Notes: generated by a model not told the origin, from the sequence alone. Positions 32,827 to 43,618 are shown, counted from the stretch's first letter. The stretch is DNA of 64,000 bases from Posidonia oceanica (GCA_037176725.1 JAZBRS010000076.1:125151001-125215000), one strand, 5' to 3'. Translations and numbers: made by a program.

Positions 32827-33229
32827 ACAGGAAGAAAGGAAACAAGGCAAAAAGCATACAGATAACAAATAAAAAATTGGGAACATGCATTGGGGCCACT
32901 GGTGATAAACACAGGCTAAGCATGCAAGCAAAGGAGGCATAAGAAACCAAGAAAAACATTACCTACAGCATGTGCCAGGCCAGAGGAACAACTAGAACAT
33001 TGGACGCGAGCTGAGCCGGTGTCCAATGTTGGACGCCTACACCAGCAGCGTACAACACCCTAGGAGGCACAAACACACAAGAACCAGCATGGAAAATAGC
33101 AAATGAACTAAAGAAGCCATCGAAAAGTTGCAAAGGAAGCTAAGCATGCATGTAAACGCAGGAAACATGTAAACAAGGAAGATCAGAGCATCATGCAAGC
33201 TTTAAACAACAAAACAGAGGGGCTGGGGC

Positions 33230-33287
33230 ATTAGACGCTGGAGTCAGCAGCGTCCAACGTTGGACGCTGAAGCCTCTGGCGTCCAAC
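33230..33287. repeat. Hairpin module C in Tat-2 5' LTR
   Basis: Identical in arms and loops to 14137-14193. The central palindrome GCGTCCAACGTTGGACGC is intact. Confidence 0.93.
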
Positions 33288-33608
33288 GCCTGCAGCATGC
33301 AAACTTACCTGTCCTAAGGGGGAGCTCTGCTCTAAACCCCGCCTATATGCATGCAAACATACTAAAGACATGCCAGAGTAAAATAATCATGCATAGCAAG
33401 CACATAACGCAAGAGAAGCAAGAAAAGAGGAATATGCATGGAAATAAAAGGATTAAACTAAAAGAAATAACATGCAACTTAAGAGGAGGCTAACAATCCT
33501 AAGCATAGTTGCCATAGAGGCCAGGCATCACTAAGCATACATGGATCATGAATAGGCATAAAAAATAGGCATGGTGCAAGCATGGCAGCAAGTTACAGCT
33601 AGCAGGCA

Positions 33609-33668
33609 TGTTGGACACTGGATGAACCAGCGTCCAACGTTGGACGCGGCTCACCCAGGCGTCCTACG
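33609..33668. repeat. Hairpin module D in Tat-2 5' LTR
   Basis: GTTGGACACTGG...CCAGCGTCCAACGTTGGACGCGG...CAGGCGTCCTACG. Arms differ from the 3' copy by single changes. Confidence 0.9.
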
Positions 33669-33847
33669 CAGGCAGACAGCAGATGGACTTATAACATGCA
33701 AGAAAGATTCAAAACATGATCAAAACGAAAAGCAAACTTAGCATGGTATCTGAGAACGAGTAAAGGAGGCATGCAGCATGGATTTACAAAATAACAAGCA
33801 ATAGCAAGGCATGGAAAGTATTAGAACAAGAGCAAAGCAAAACAGGG

Positions 33848-33878
33848 TGTTGGATGCTGGCCTATGCCGCATCCAACA
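33848..33878. repeat. Hairpin module E in Tat-2 5' LTR (single)
   Basis: GTTGGATGCTGG...CGCATCCAAC only. The second hairpin found at this site in the 3' LTR is absent, and both arms carry matching-position C-to-T or G-to-A changes. Confidence 0.9.
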
Positions 33879-34725
33879 CATTGAACTTTGCTTCAGTCAA
33901 GCGAGGCTGCCAAATTGATTGAAAACTTCAACTAAACTAGCTAACAAGCAAAGGTGGTCGATAACAAGCATGGTGGTATGCTTGGTGCCGAAATTAGGCA
34001 GGTGGATTGCTCCACCCACCTCCTCCTCCTTATCGCCAGAAAACCAAGCGATGGAGGGGTGTGTGCTATGCTAAAGTGCAAGGAAAGCATGGGGAAACAA
34101 TCACACTAACATGCATGAGCCTATGGGATGGGGTACCAACCTTCTTGCGGCTTGGAGCGGTGGTTCCACCTTCGTCACCGGCGCTGCAGAAGTTGCGGCA
34201 GAGCCAACTCCGGCGAGGTCGCGTGAGCTGCTGGAAGCACCGGAGAGGGCTGCGAGTGGTCGAGGATGGAGGTGGATACTTCGTTTGTGCTCTGGAGTTG
34301 TCAAATTCCCTCTCTCGCTAGTGTGGTGACTGCTGGAACGGCTCCAAGGAGGGTGTTTTGTTGCTAGAGGGCATGGGTTCATGTGCACAATAGTAGCTTT
34401 GGCAGGGAATTGCAGGCATTTGCAGGTGGTGTTAGAGGCTTTGAGTGTATGGGGTGCTCGTGGGATGTCAGGAGTGTGGCAGAGGTGTGTCAGATAGTCG
34501 GCGGAGTTGCGGCGGTGGCTGACACGTGCGACCGAAGGCTGTGAGGGTAGAGAGAGCGGATTTTGGGCTGAGATGGAAATGATGGGTTGCCAAGGTAGTA
34601 ACTCAGCCTTGGAAGGTAGTGGATGACCTAGAGGGCAAGAGGGGATAGCTAGTAAGTGCAGGGGGTGGTGGATTGGACGGGAGGTAAGCTGGAGGGGGCG
34701 GAACAGCTGCTGCTGCGACCGAGCC

Positions 34726-34811
34726 GTTGGACGCTAGAGCAGGAGGTGTCCAACGTTGGACGCTAGCACAGGGCACGTCCAACGTTGGACGCTGCCTATT
34801 CCAGCATACAA
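34726..34811. repeat. Hairpin module F in Tat-2 5' LTR (triple)
   Basis: GTTGGACGCTAG...GGTGTCCAACGTTGGACGCTAG...GCACGTCCAACGTTGGACGCTGC...AGCATACAAC. Three hairpins, as in the 3' LTR. Confidence 0.93.
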
Positions 34812-35021
34812 CACGCTCAGTTGGCAACAGCTGTAAATAGACTTGGGCTTGGGCCTAGAAAGGTTTAAAAGAATGCAAAAAGGCTTGGGTTAAGGCTAAT
34901 AGGGTTTGGGTAAGGTTTTAGGCTCGGAAATGGGTTAGGAAAAAGAGTGCCATTCCAGAGTCCACACGAGCCTGTAGGAGAAAACAACCAACTTCTGGGC
35001 TATCAGAATGGGGTGTCTACA

Positions 35022-35697
35022 GACAGCAAGGTTCACGACGTCACAGTAGCGGTGATGTTTGAGTTGTGGAGAACACTTGATTTTTGCTTGAATCTTGCTA
35101 CATCCAAGTTTTCATCATTGTGCATCTTCTTGTTGCATGCTTGCATGATTTTGTGATTGAAATGGCCATTGATTTCATCTGATATGAACAAGGACACTGG
35201 CTACCTAAAAATGTAAAATATAAGGCATGTCGGGTCGGCGTGCACAGATGGTGCGCCCTTCTGACATGTATCCATGGCTCGACAGTTCGATGCGATATGC
35301 TAGTTCAGAGCACAGGTAGCCTGGCAGAGCATTGATAGCATTGTTTTCTTGAATGGCTTTGATTCTCTGCAATGAGATCTATCTCTCAGCATGTTTTCTA
35401 CTCACATTTGTAAGGCATCACACTCTTGCCCCTCAGGCATACATTATTTGGCATACATATGCCTATATAGCCACACATGCGAGCGGATTAGTCTAGAAAG
35501 ACCGACTTTATTGGGCGTATAGGGGTGACTAATACCTTTTCCATGTGTAGCAGGAGTCCTTACCCTTTCTCTGTCCACAATGATCCAGTGTGTAGCATCC
35601 ATTGGCATGGAGCATCATATTTTCAACTTATTTTGCTTTATTACATGCATATTCTTTTGCATACGATTTTCCTCGTCTTCCGATTTGAATAGACTAG
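35022..35697 (+). repeat. Remnant of an older plus-strand Tat LTR
   Basis: Near 35515-35580 there is GGCGTATAGGGGTGACTAATACC followed by AGGAGTCCTTACCC, which corresponds to the GGGGTGCTAACACCTTCCC...block near the end of Tat LTRs (compare Tat-2, minus strand, about 32030-32110). It runs to ATAGACTAG directly before a tRNA-Arg-type primer site. The left part is unlike Tat-2, so this is a different subfamily. Tat-2 ends at 35021 and may have inserted into it. Confidence 0.55.
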
Positions 35698-35712
35698 GTG
35701 GCGACTCCATTT
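35698..35712 (+). other. Orphan primer-binding site (tRNA-Arg type)
   Basis: GTGGCGACTCCATTT on the plus strand carries TGGCGACTC, identical over nine bases to the Tat-2 primer site, but no gag-pol follows. Confidence 0.6.
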
Positions 35713-36646
35713 CCTTATCCTTTTCCTTTTGCTTTCACCTGGTATTTTCGAGTCAAGATCCTCCTCGGATGCACCACCCTCTCCATGGCCTTTTAGCATG
35801 TGTGTGGGTCCATCTCGTGCGTATCTCCATCGCAACATGGTCACATCGGCATGGCCTTAAGATAATGTCATTTGTTTTGGTTGAAGGAGATATCTTTGGA
35901 AGCATAAGGAGGTAGGTAGAATCATGAAAGATTTAGTACTTGATGAAAACTCTTCTGCACTCACACAATAGATTTTTAGTAATTTTGTTTCTGTCCTGTA
36001 TATTACACTCGAGATGCTCTCGCATCGTTGTCAAGCTTAGGGCTATAGAACTTTCGTAGATGTCCCCAAACTTATTTATGCTCATACGATTTATGGGTAT
36101 TGGCATTACTTTCAAATAGTTTTAGATTCAATTTGTTTGATTTTTATGTGACGTTTATCCATACAAAGAATTGCGATATGTAGATGATGCATAATGATTT
36201 CACGATTACCTGGTTAATGTAGATGATGCCATTTTGTTTCTCTATCAGTCCAGAGTTGAGATTCGGTGGTTTCCCATGTCATATATTCGAATCTCGTGGA
36301 ACGTTCCTACGCTAGTCATGTTATACCGACATCCAACACATTTCTTTTGACAAAAACTGTTTTTTCTCTTTTTACATGATAAATATTTCTCAAAACATGG
36401 ATCTTGGTGATGGATCTGGTGGAGATGGTTATAAACCACAATGTCGAGTGTTTGAATCCTTCCTCATCCATAATCAGCTACAAAGGAAAGACATTTTTCA
36501 ACTCATTAACCGATTTGGTCCGTTTGGCCTCTTTTATGAACATCCAACTCATTAACCGATTTAAGACTATTCTAATTAAAAAAATCATGGTTGAAGTCGT
36601 GTACTAAGTAATGGAATTTTTGCTTAAGGTTTTTGTCCAAATAGAA
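35713..36646. other. Unassigned sequence between Tat remnant and Tekay LTR
   Basis: About 930 bp, AT-rich after 35900. It may be leader sequence of the orphan Tat element or host intergenic DNA. I see no gene, tRNA or clear repeat. It abuts the Tekay LTR start at 36647. Confidence 0.45.
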
Positions 36647-36658
36647 TGTAGCATTCGG

Positions 36659-36701
36659 GAATTCATTTCCCTTGTAACTACATAGTTTAATGAATTCCTG
36701 T
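36659..36701 (+). other. Stem-loop at LTR start
   Basis: GGAATTCATT pairs perfectly with AATGAATTCC after a 22-base loop. The pairing is kept in the other Tekay LTRs (for example 63076-63116), suggesting a conserved U3-end structure. Confidence 0.7.
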
Positions 36702-36716
36702 AATTGTAGACGGGTG

Positions 36717-36865
36717 TTATTGGCCTCGTGGGCCCCTCATGTGATTGTTTGTGGGTCCCACCTGTGGTTTGCTGTGGGCCCCACTTGTGTTTGTGTAGGT
36801 CCCACTTGTGATTTTTTGTGGGCCCCACCTATGTTGTCGTAGGCCTCACTTGTGGTGGTTGGTAG
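36717..36865 (+). promoter_or_regulatory. Array of GTGGGNCCCAC motifs in Tekay LTR
   Basis: Imperfect tandem units of about 20-30 bp carry GTGGGTCCCACC, GTGGGCCCCACT, TAGGTCCCACTT, GTGGGCCCCACC and TAGGCCTCACTT. These fit the known plant TCP-factor sites (GGNCCCAC and GTGGNCCC). They lie in the first 220 bp of the LTR, the U3 enhancer position. Confidence 0.55.
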
Positions 36866-37134
36866 GATCAGGTAGTGATTTGGTCCTTGTTCTTATTCTT
36901 TTTGCATTCTGGTCGTATTCTTTTGTATTCGTGTCATTTCTTAATTCTTTGGGGGGCGTCATGCAATTTACCCAGCATCTTACTGTGCTTAGACCCACGT
37001 GACATTATGCATATGCATTTTCGTTCACAGTAGGATTTGCGGACAATGTCGATTAGTGAGGATGCGAGATCCAGATTTTACGGGAAAAAGCAGACACTGT
37101 GTATCTTTTCCTTGACTTTAAATTCCTGTGGTTT

Positions 37135-37570
37135 TTCTTCTTCGCACCTCACACTTCTTCTTTTTCTTCTTTCTCTTCTCTCTTCTCTCTTCTCTCCCTC
37201 TCTCCCTCTCTCCCTCCCCCATTAACTCTCTCTTGCACCTCCCTCCCTCCTCACTATTCATTTATTTTTCTCTCCTCTTCTCTCAACCAATTTCCCTCCA
37301 TCTTCTCCCTCCCCTGCTCCCCCTTCTTCTCCCCACCCTCCCCTGCAGACCTCTCGCCCCTCTCTCCCCCAATCTCCACCCCACTCTCCCTCCCTCTCCT
37401 CCACTCTCCACTCTCCACTCCCCCTCTCCCTCTCCCTCTCCCTGCCCACTCCTCCCCCTTCCCATCCCCTCCTCCTCCCTCTCTCCCCCTCCCCTGCATC
37501 TCTCCCTCTCTCGGCCGTGCCCTAGTCCCTACCGGCACGAGCTCCTCCTCCCTCCTCCTCCTCCATTTCC
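37135..37570 (+). repeat. Polypyrimidine (TC-rich) tract
   Basis: More than 400 bp are almost pure C/T on the plus strand, with (CTCTCCC)n and (TCC)n stretches. Pro/Ser/Leu-rich ORFs here are artefacts. The same tract appears as GA-rich in the minus-strand copy. Confidence 0.93.
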
Positions 37571-39382
37571 CTCTCCTTTTTCCCATTTTTTTTTTGGGTT
37601 CAGCGGTGGCCACTGGTGGCGGCACACGGCGGCATGCAGCGGCGACACGGCGGAATCCGGCCTTCGTCCCAGTGGAGTGGTGAGCCCGAGTGCAGTGCGT
37701 GGGGCTTGGAATCGGCGGTGGGTTGCCGGATCGGCGGTGGGTCGCCAGAGTTGGCGGTGGATTGCTGGAGAACAGTGGTTTTCTCATTGTTTCAAGGTAC
37801 ACATTCCGCCCCCTTACTCCAATTAGCTCAAAAATTATAGGATTATGTTCCTTGCCATGAATGGAATGCTATGGTAGTGATTTGGTAATTTTTAGAGAAT
37901 TATATGGATTTTTGGCCAAATTTTCTTAGCCTTAGTTGATATTATGCATATGCTCTGGTTTTTTGGGTTTTCTGTGAGCTGTGGGTCTTGGAATGGCTTC
38001 TTTATCATATGGTTGCGTTTCTTATTGAATTCCGGTCGTTTTGGTAGATAGCATGTATTTTTTTGAGTTTTGTGCAGATTTTGGACTCCAAAATAGATCC
38101 CCCTTGTTACCCTTGCAGAGTTTGGCATGCCGAATTGGGTTCGACATACATAATTTGGGTTTGAGATTTTTCTCAGACCCATTTTGGGGTGGGGTTGGTT
38201 TATGGTTTTTATTGCATTTAATAATGCTAATACCGGTGAATGTTCTGTGGCTTGTTAAGAGTTTTTAGACATGATTTTTGGTAGCTTATGGAAATGTTTT
38301 CAAAGAGATTTTTTGAGGAGAAATATAGTTGTTTTGCAAAAGATTTGTCGAGGTGTTTCTGTGGCTGAAGCTTGGGAGTCGTGTGGTCTAGACCAGGGGG
38401 CATGACAGCATTATTGGCGTGTCACACACTTCGCCCGGGCTGAGGTTTGGGGGTCGAGGTGCGACCGAACCTAGCGGTATCATGGCAGCGGACTCAGGAG
38501 GTATGATACTCCTACGTAGCTAGACGTGATACCCTAGTCGCTACGGACACTAGGACTCACCTTTTTGTTTTGGGGTATTGGCTGAGCCTAGAGGTGAGGA
38601 GCCTCTAGTGGTACGGAGCACTGAGTTTGTGGACGTTGAGTGTTGCGTGCCATGTTGTCTTGTCCCAAGTGTGGACCACTTTCCCAGCTGGGGATCGCTT
38701 TTTGAGACTTCTCCGGTGTGAGAATGTCGTGACGGGCACGCTCCCCTGCAGGGTGGGTATCCGTGGTAGTGTAGTGAGTGCGGGGGTGAGTCCCTGGCTA
38801 CTGCTTGAGGCCATGTCTGTTGCTTGGCGCTAGACAATGCGACTAGTTGTTTTCTTTTGTGTCCGTTTGGGCCATGCTTGGTTTGTTTGGGCCATATTGG
38901 GCATTGAGCTTTGCCTATTTTGTGACTTGGTGTTTTTCTACTGAGTTTTGGGCCGATGGGCCCCGCTTGAGATAAATGCGAATCATTTTGCATCTGTTTT
39001 CCCGGGTTAGCTTATTGGGCTTTGGGAAAGGTGTTTTATTATTATTAAATGATTATGTGGGCCTGAATTTGGAGTTTTGACCGGTTTTACACCTTATTGT
39101 GGTTTTATGTCGGTTTTCTCGTGGTTTGGCGGGGTGTGTGCTAGGTGACAATTTCTAGTCACTCATGTGTGTTTTATTGTATTTTTAGTTGCAGATGCAG
39201 ATGGTTAGCTGGTTTGGAATCATAGTGCATATAATCGGAATCACGTAACTGTCCACTACAGGTTCCTGGCACAAATTCTTGTTGTTTAGCCTATAGATAA
39301 TTGTAAATGTTATAATTATTTAAGTTTTAATTTATTTGTGCTTTTGGGAATTTGTTGGTAGCAACTCGGGTCATTACAGAAC

Positions 39383-39399
39383 TGGTATCAGAGCCCAGG
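39383..39399 (+). other. Tekay (+) primer-binding site (tRNA-iMet)
   Basis: TGGTATCAGAGCCCAGG, complementary to the 3' end of plant initiator-Met tRNA, four bases beyond the LTR end. Confidence 0.95.
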
Positions 39400-39551
39400 T
39401 TCACTAGGTTGTACTAGCCTAGGGGTGTTCAATCTAGTGACTTCATAGGATTTGCATATCATGGTTGAGTCTGCACCTGTCGGTTTTTATCATATATTGA
39501 TGTTTGTCTCATTGACTGTGGTGCAGGCTGTTGTTCCTCTTCTGTTGTAGA

Positions 39552-40739
39552 ATGCCTCTTCGTGGTCGTATGAAGGACAAGACACCTGCTACGGAGCCCA
39601 GCTCTTGAGAGGAGAGCAGATGGCAGGGCGTGCGGTTTGAGTTACGGAGCTAGATGCATGGAATCTCTCACGCTTTTGGCAAGGGCAGCTCTATTGGATC
39701 GTCTGGGGGAGATCCGTGGCTACGCTAGTTGATCAAGCTTCACCCGTCGACGTTCAGGGGAAAAGGTGCTCCTGAGGAATGTGAGGCATGGCTGCGGCAG
39801 ATCGAGAAGTTGTTGGATAACATGGTGTGCCTGGCTGAGCAGTGGGTGCGATTGGCCGTGTTTCTATTGGAAGGAGATGCTGATGATTGGTGGACAGCCA
39901 CAAGGTGACTGAAGTTTCCAGATGCTATCACGGTCGACATCAAGTGGAAGGACTTTGAGGTTGCTTTCCACGAGAAGTACTTCCCAAGTCATGTGAGGAA
40001 TCAGTTTGACCGAGAGTTCCGGAATCTCCAATAGGGTAGCATGACTTTGGCGGAATATGAGGCTACGTTTGCCTGGTTGGAGAGGTTTGCCCAAGCCTTC
40101 GATAGTGAAGAGAGACAGCCGAATAGATTCCTGGAGGGCCTTCAACCCAACTTGAGAGTAAAGGTGATGGGCTGCCGAAGCACGACGATAGCTGATATGG
40201 TCCAAATGGCTTCTCGTTTTGAGGAGGAATACCAGTAGTATGTGGAAGGTCACTCTAAGGAGAAGACCAAGTCATCCTTTGCTTCTCGGTTCTAATTCTC
40301 TAGTCCACCATGTTCCAGTGGCACGAGTAGCTCGAGGAAGTGAAAGAAGGACAAATCTGGTGGTGTTTCTAGTGCCCGGCATAGCTTGACAGGAGGTAGT
40401 AGGACTGGTTCTGTCTCTGGTGCGCGGCACAGTTTTGCTGGAGTCAGTAGCGTAATTCCTAGCCAGGCTGCTTCGAGTGGACCGGGGAGTGCCCAGTGTT
40501 TCCAGTGTGGTTAGACGGGTCACTTTGCAGCGGACTGCCCTTGAGCACAATGGACTACAAGTCAGAGAGGAACAGGTTGCTACAACTGTGGGCGACCGGG
40601 ACATGTGCAGAAGCTCTGTCCTGATCCTCCCAAGAGAGCAGGGAGTGTGCCACAGCAGTTGACTTGGGGGCGGGTGTTCACCATTTCTGCTCCTGATAGT
40701 GGGCCCTCTGGTGATGTTCTAGAGGGTAAGTCCCTGTAG
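39552..40739 (+). pseudogene. Tekay (+) gag
   Basis: ATG at 39552 (MPLRGRMKDK). The frame holds to TAG at 40737-40739 but with about ten stops, among them TGA at 39606 and TAG at 40032. The capsid core shows EAWLRQIEKLLDNM, VRLAVFLLEGDADDWW and VAFHEKYFP. Two CCHC zinc knuckles follow: CFQCG(stop)TGHFAADC at about 40497 and CYNCGRPGHVQKLC at about 40580. Gag would form the particle. The sister copy carries CAG where this one has TAG at 40032. Confidence 0.88.
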
Positions 40740-40761
40740 TTTCCTTGGGTGGTGTGACCCA

Positions 40762-42360
40762 TTGTATGTTTGTTGTTTCTTTCCCCTGTATTATGAACTA
40801 TGTTGCTTAATTGGGGATGTTGTTGGTTGTGCTTTGGTCTTAGGTTCCTATCTTGTGGCAGGCCGAATGGCCAAGGTTCTCTTTGACTCAGGGAGTACTT
40901 TCTCATTTGTCTCAGAGTCGTTTGCAACAGAACTAGATGATGTGCCAGCAAGGTTGGCTTTCCACTTGGATGTTGTAATGCCGCTGGGTGAGTACAGTTT
41001 GGCGTGGAGATATCTACCGTATGTCGATCTGGAGCTAAACGGTTGGGAGTTCGATGCCTCTCTTATTCTCATAGGCATCAACGAATATGATGTTATTCTG
41101 GGCATGGACTGGCTTGGATAGCATTTTGCTCTGATCGACTATGCTCGTAGAAGGGTTTTCTTTGGAGTTGCTGAGGCTAGATCTTTCTTTGTGCAAGGTG
41201 TACGCTAGGGTGAGCCTAAATTTGTTATCTCTGCTATGAAGGCTTACAAGTCACTAACTAAGGGATGTGTGGGGTACCTTGCTAGTGTGGTTACCTCTAT
41301 TTCTCTGGAGTTTGGTGTTCACAACATCTCAGTAGTGTGTGAATATCCCGACATTTTCCCAAAGGATTTGCCTGGTATGCCACCTTGTAGAGAAGTGGAA
41401 TTCACCAAAGAGTTGGCCCCAGGAAGTGGTGCTGTTGCGAAGAATCCTTATTGTATGGCACTAGCTGAGTTGCGGGAACTCAAGGCCCAATTGCAAGAGT
41501 TACTGGACAAGGGCTTTTTCTGGCCAAGTGTATCTTCATGAGAAACGCTTGTCTTGTTCGTCCGAAAGAAGGATGGTTCACTCCGTCTGTGCATTGACTA
41601 TCGGATGTTGAACTAGATTATAGTAAAGAACAAGTATCCCTTGCCTAGTATTGAAGATCTGTTTGACCAGTTGAAGTCTGCAACTGTTTTCTTCAAGATA
41701 GATCTGAGATCAAAATATCACCAGTTGAGGATCCATGATTCAAACATCTAGAAGACTGCATTCCCGATGTGGTACAGCCATTATGAGTTTACGGTTATGC
41801 CCTTTGGCTTAACCAACGCCCCTACCACATTCATGGAGTTGATGAACTGGATCTTCAGGCCTTACCTGGACTAGTTTGTGGTGGCCTTTGTAGATGACAT
41901 CTTGATCTACTCTCCTGATGAGGATTCTCATGCTCTACATCTGCGGGCGGTGTTGGATATTCTGAGGTAGCACCAACTATATGCCAAATTCTCCAAGTGC
42001 AAGTTCTAGTTGAGTGAAGTTATGTTCCTCGGCCATCTTATCTCTGGAGAAGGCGTTAGAGTGAACCCCACCAAGATTGAGGCAGTTAGCAACTGGTAGA
42101 GACCCAGGACAGTCATAGAGATCAAAAGTTTCCTAGGATTGGCGGGTTACTACCGGAGGTTTATCAGGGATTTCTCTTCCATCGCATCATCCCTGACAGC
42201 TCTGACCAGACAGAGTGTTCCGTTCATCTGGGACCATGACTGTGAGGCAAGTTTCAACGAGTTGAAGGCTCGTCTGACTACAACTCCTATTCTGGCTCTG
42301 CCTTCTGGTAGTGGAGGCTTCACTGTGTACAGTGATGCTTGTGGTATTGGGTTGGGTAGT
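40762..42360 (+). pseudogene. Tekay (+) protease and reverse transcriptase
   Basis: A single frame different from gag. The protease has VLFDSGSTFSFVS (active site D-S-G) and [10 protein letters not shown] follows with [39 protein letters not shown] and the catalytic [11 protein letters not shown]. The connection [18 protein letters not shown] leads to the first RNase H strand, where the sequence is cut at 42360. Stops include TAG at 41119, 41206, 41872, 41968 and 42097 and TGA at 41539. Five of the TAGs are CAG in the sister copy. Confidence 0.9.
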
Positions 42361-42363
42361 TAA

Positions 42364-43602
42364 TGTGAATTTTAATTAATCACAAGTGCACGATGTACTA
42401 TGTAGTACGTATGCAAAATACAGGTCGATCCCACAGAGAATAGAGTTTCAAAACACAGAGATTAATTATTAGTTATTGAAAGGAGTTTGAGAGTGATGAT
42501 GATTAAGAACTAAAACTAGAAGATGTAATCAAATTAATTAAAACCTAAGGTTTCAAATCAATTGATGTAAAATACAATATGCATGATTAAATCCACTCTC
42601 TGTTTCTCTTCATGATCTAAATAGTTTAATTCAATGGTTCTTATCCTAACAAGCATAATCTATATGCAATGCACCATAGATTATCAAGTCCTAAGATAAA
42701 ATCACACAAATCAAACTAAATCAAATGATATATGATAGATCTGAGATTATATACACAACCTCCAAGCTATTCTTCCTTAAGCATAGATTAAAAAGATATT
42801 ATCAATATTAATCTATCAAAGTTTATCGAATAATGAATGATCTATGTAATATACATCCAATCTACATAATCATAGCATTTAAGCAGGAGAAGACAAAGAG
42901 GAACTTAATCACAACATATGAAATTACACAAACTTCATCTAAATCCTAGATCTAGAAACATAGCCAAGAATGATAATGGAAAACATCAAAATAAAATATA
43001 GGAAAAGAGGAGAGCAAGACATAATTAAGATAAAGAAATGAACTTGTATTAATAAAATACCTTGATTATAGAAAATAAGCTTGAAGAACTCTAAAACAAT
43101 GGAAGAAGAAAGTCTAATTCTAATGTGGAAGATCAAGGATCCCTAGGGTTTACACAATGGGTCCCTTTTATAGGCTTACAATGACTTGGCTATCACGGAG
43201 AGAAATCCGGCTACAAATCATGAAACTGAATTTCAATTACAAGATATTTCCAAGTGATCTATGTGACTGCCAAAGACTGAGTCAACAATATCTTCTCCGG
43301 GCGCCTGGGAGGCGCCAGTTGGCCCTGATTTGTCTCCAACTTGGTTAATTCTGTTGTCTTATCTTCTTCCTCATATTCACACACGTAGAAAAAGTGCATT
43401 TGATATCTTGCACGGATTTACATTTCTTGTATCCTTGGATTTGCATTTCTTTTTATCTTGTATCAATTTTCTTCCTTCTTTTTCTCTTCTCTTCAAGTCC
43501 AAAGTTCCTGCACAAATTGCACAAAATACCTCGATTAATATTATTTATGAACAAAAAAGATAAATATAGGGCATAAAACATGTATGAATAATGTGCTCAT
43601 CA
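42364..43602 (-). repeat. Athila 3' LTR (complete)
   Basis: The minus strand starts TGATGAGCACATT next to the polypurine tract and ends AAAATTCACA. Length is 1239 bp, AT-rich. The first 350 bp (plus-strand left end) match 61900-62258. It holds a GGCGCC hairpin at 43302-43317. Confidence 0.92.
43300..43320. repeat. GGCGCC hairpin in Athila LTR
   Basis: GGGCGCCTGGGAGGCGCC: 6-bp GGCGCC arms, each itself a palindrome, around a TGGGA loop. Related hairpins lie in the Athila leader at 61669-61726. Confidence 0.8.
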
Positions 43603-43618
43603 AATACCCCCAAACTTA
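43603..43618 (-). other. Athila polypurine tract
   Basis: The minus strand reads AAGTTTGGGGGTATT directly before TGATGAGC, the usual Athila-type plus-strand priming site. Confidence 0.88.

Larger units (their letters stand above)
13488..35021 (-). mobile_element. Giant Tat-lineage retrotransposon Tat-2
   Basis: LTR-to-LTR element of 21.5 kb in view. The 5' LTR is at 31720-35021, with the primer site at 31708-31718, a 1.1-kb leader, gag, conserved segment, protease, G-patch, long Ala-rich spacer, RT, two RNase H domains, integrase, a non-coding spacer, a sense accessory ORF, a 2.1-kb tandem array, the polypurine tract and the 3' LTR (13488-15960). About 0.86 kb of the 3' LTR is missing at the Tat-1 junction and probably continues beyond the left edge. 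The two LTRs look a few percent different by eye, mostly transitions. Confidence 0.88.
31720..35021 (-). repeat. Tat-2 5' LTR (3.3 kb, complete)
   Basis: The minus strand begins TGTAGACACC and ends GATTACTACA, a terminal inverted repeat TGTAG/CTACA, directly before the primer site. It includes the Tat U5-type block GGGGTGCCTAACACCTTCCC (minus, about 32060-32090). Counterparts of the six modules of the 3' LTR are present, plus a seventh module (32555-32587) exactly where the 3' LTR is cut. Confidence 0.9.
36647..39378 (+). repeat. Tekay (+) 5' LTR
   Basis: Starts TGTAGCATTCGGGAATTC and ends CGGGTCATTACA, four bases before the primer site. Length is 2.73 kb. It contains a terminal stem-loop (36659-36701), a TCP-like motif array (36717-36865), a 430-bp pyrimidine tract (37135-37570) and the GGTATCATGGCAGC...region shared with the other Tekay LTRs. 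The start base pattern TGTAGCATTC has diverged from TGTAACACCC. Confidence 0.88.
36647..42363 (+). mobile_element. Tekay chromovirus, plus-strand copy, left part
   Basis: 5' LTR, initiator-Met primer site, gag, protease and RT up to the start of RNase H (GGFTVYSDACGIGLGS), where Athila sequence begins. The rest (end of integrase, chromodomain and 3' LTR) resumes at 62259. It shares LTR and protein sequence with the minus-strand copy at 47909-58316, so both are one family. Many TAG stops and a deletion of about 1.1 kb relative to the sister copy make it dead. Confidence 0.9.

Noticed and set aside
37099..37826. Pro/Ser/Leu-rich ORFs and their Glu/Arg-rich complements in the Tekay LTRs (also 50300-51000, 57580-58270, 63385-63935)
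   Set aside because: They are translations of the polypyrimidine/polypurine tract and are not conserved in frame among the LTR copies.
41119..42099. TAG as a sense codon for glutamine (alternative genetic code)
   Set aside because: The sister copy uses CAG at the same places, some stops replace Trp, and the elements are typical of land plants. Deamination is simpler.
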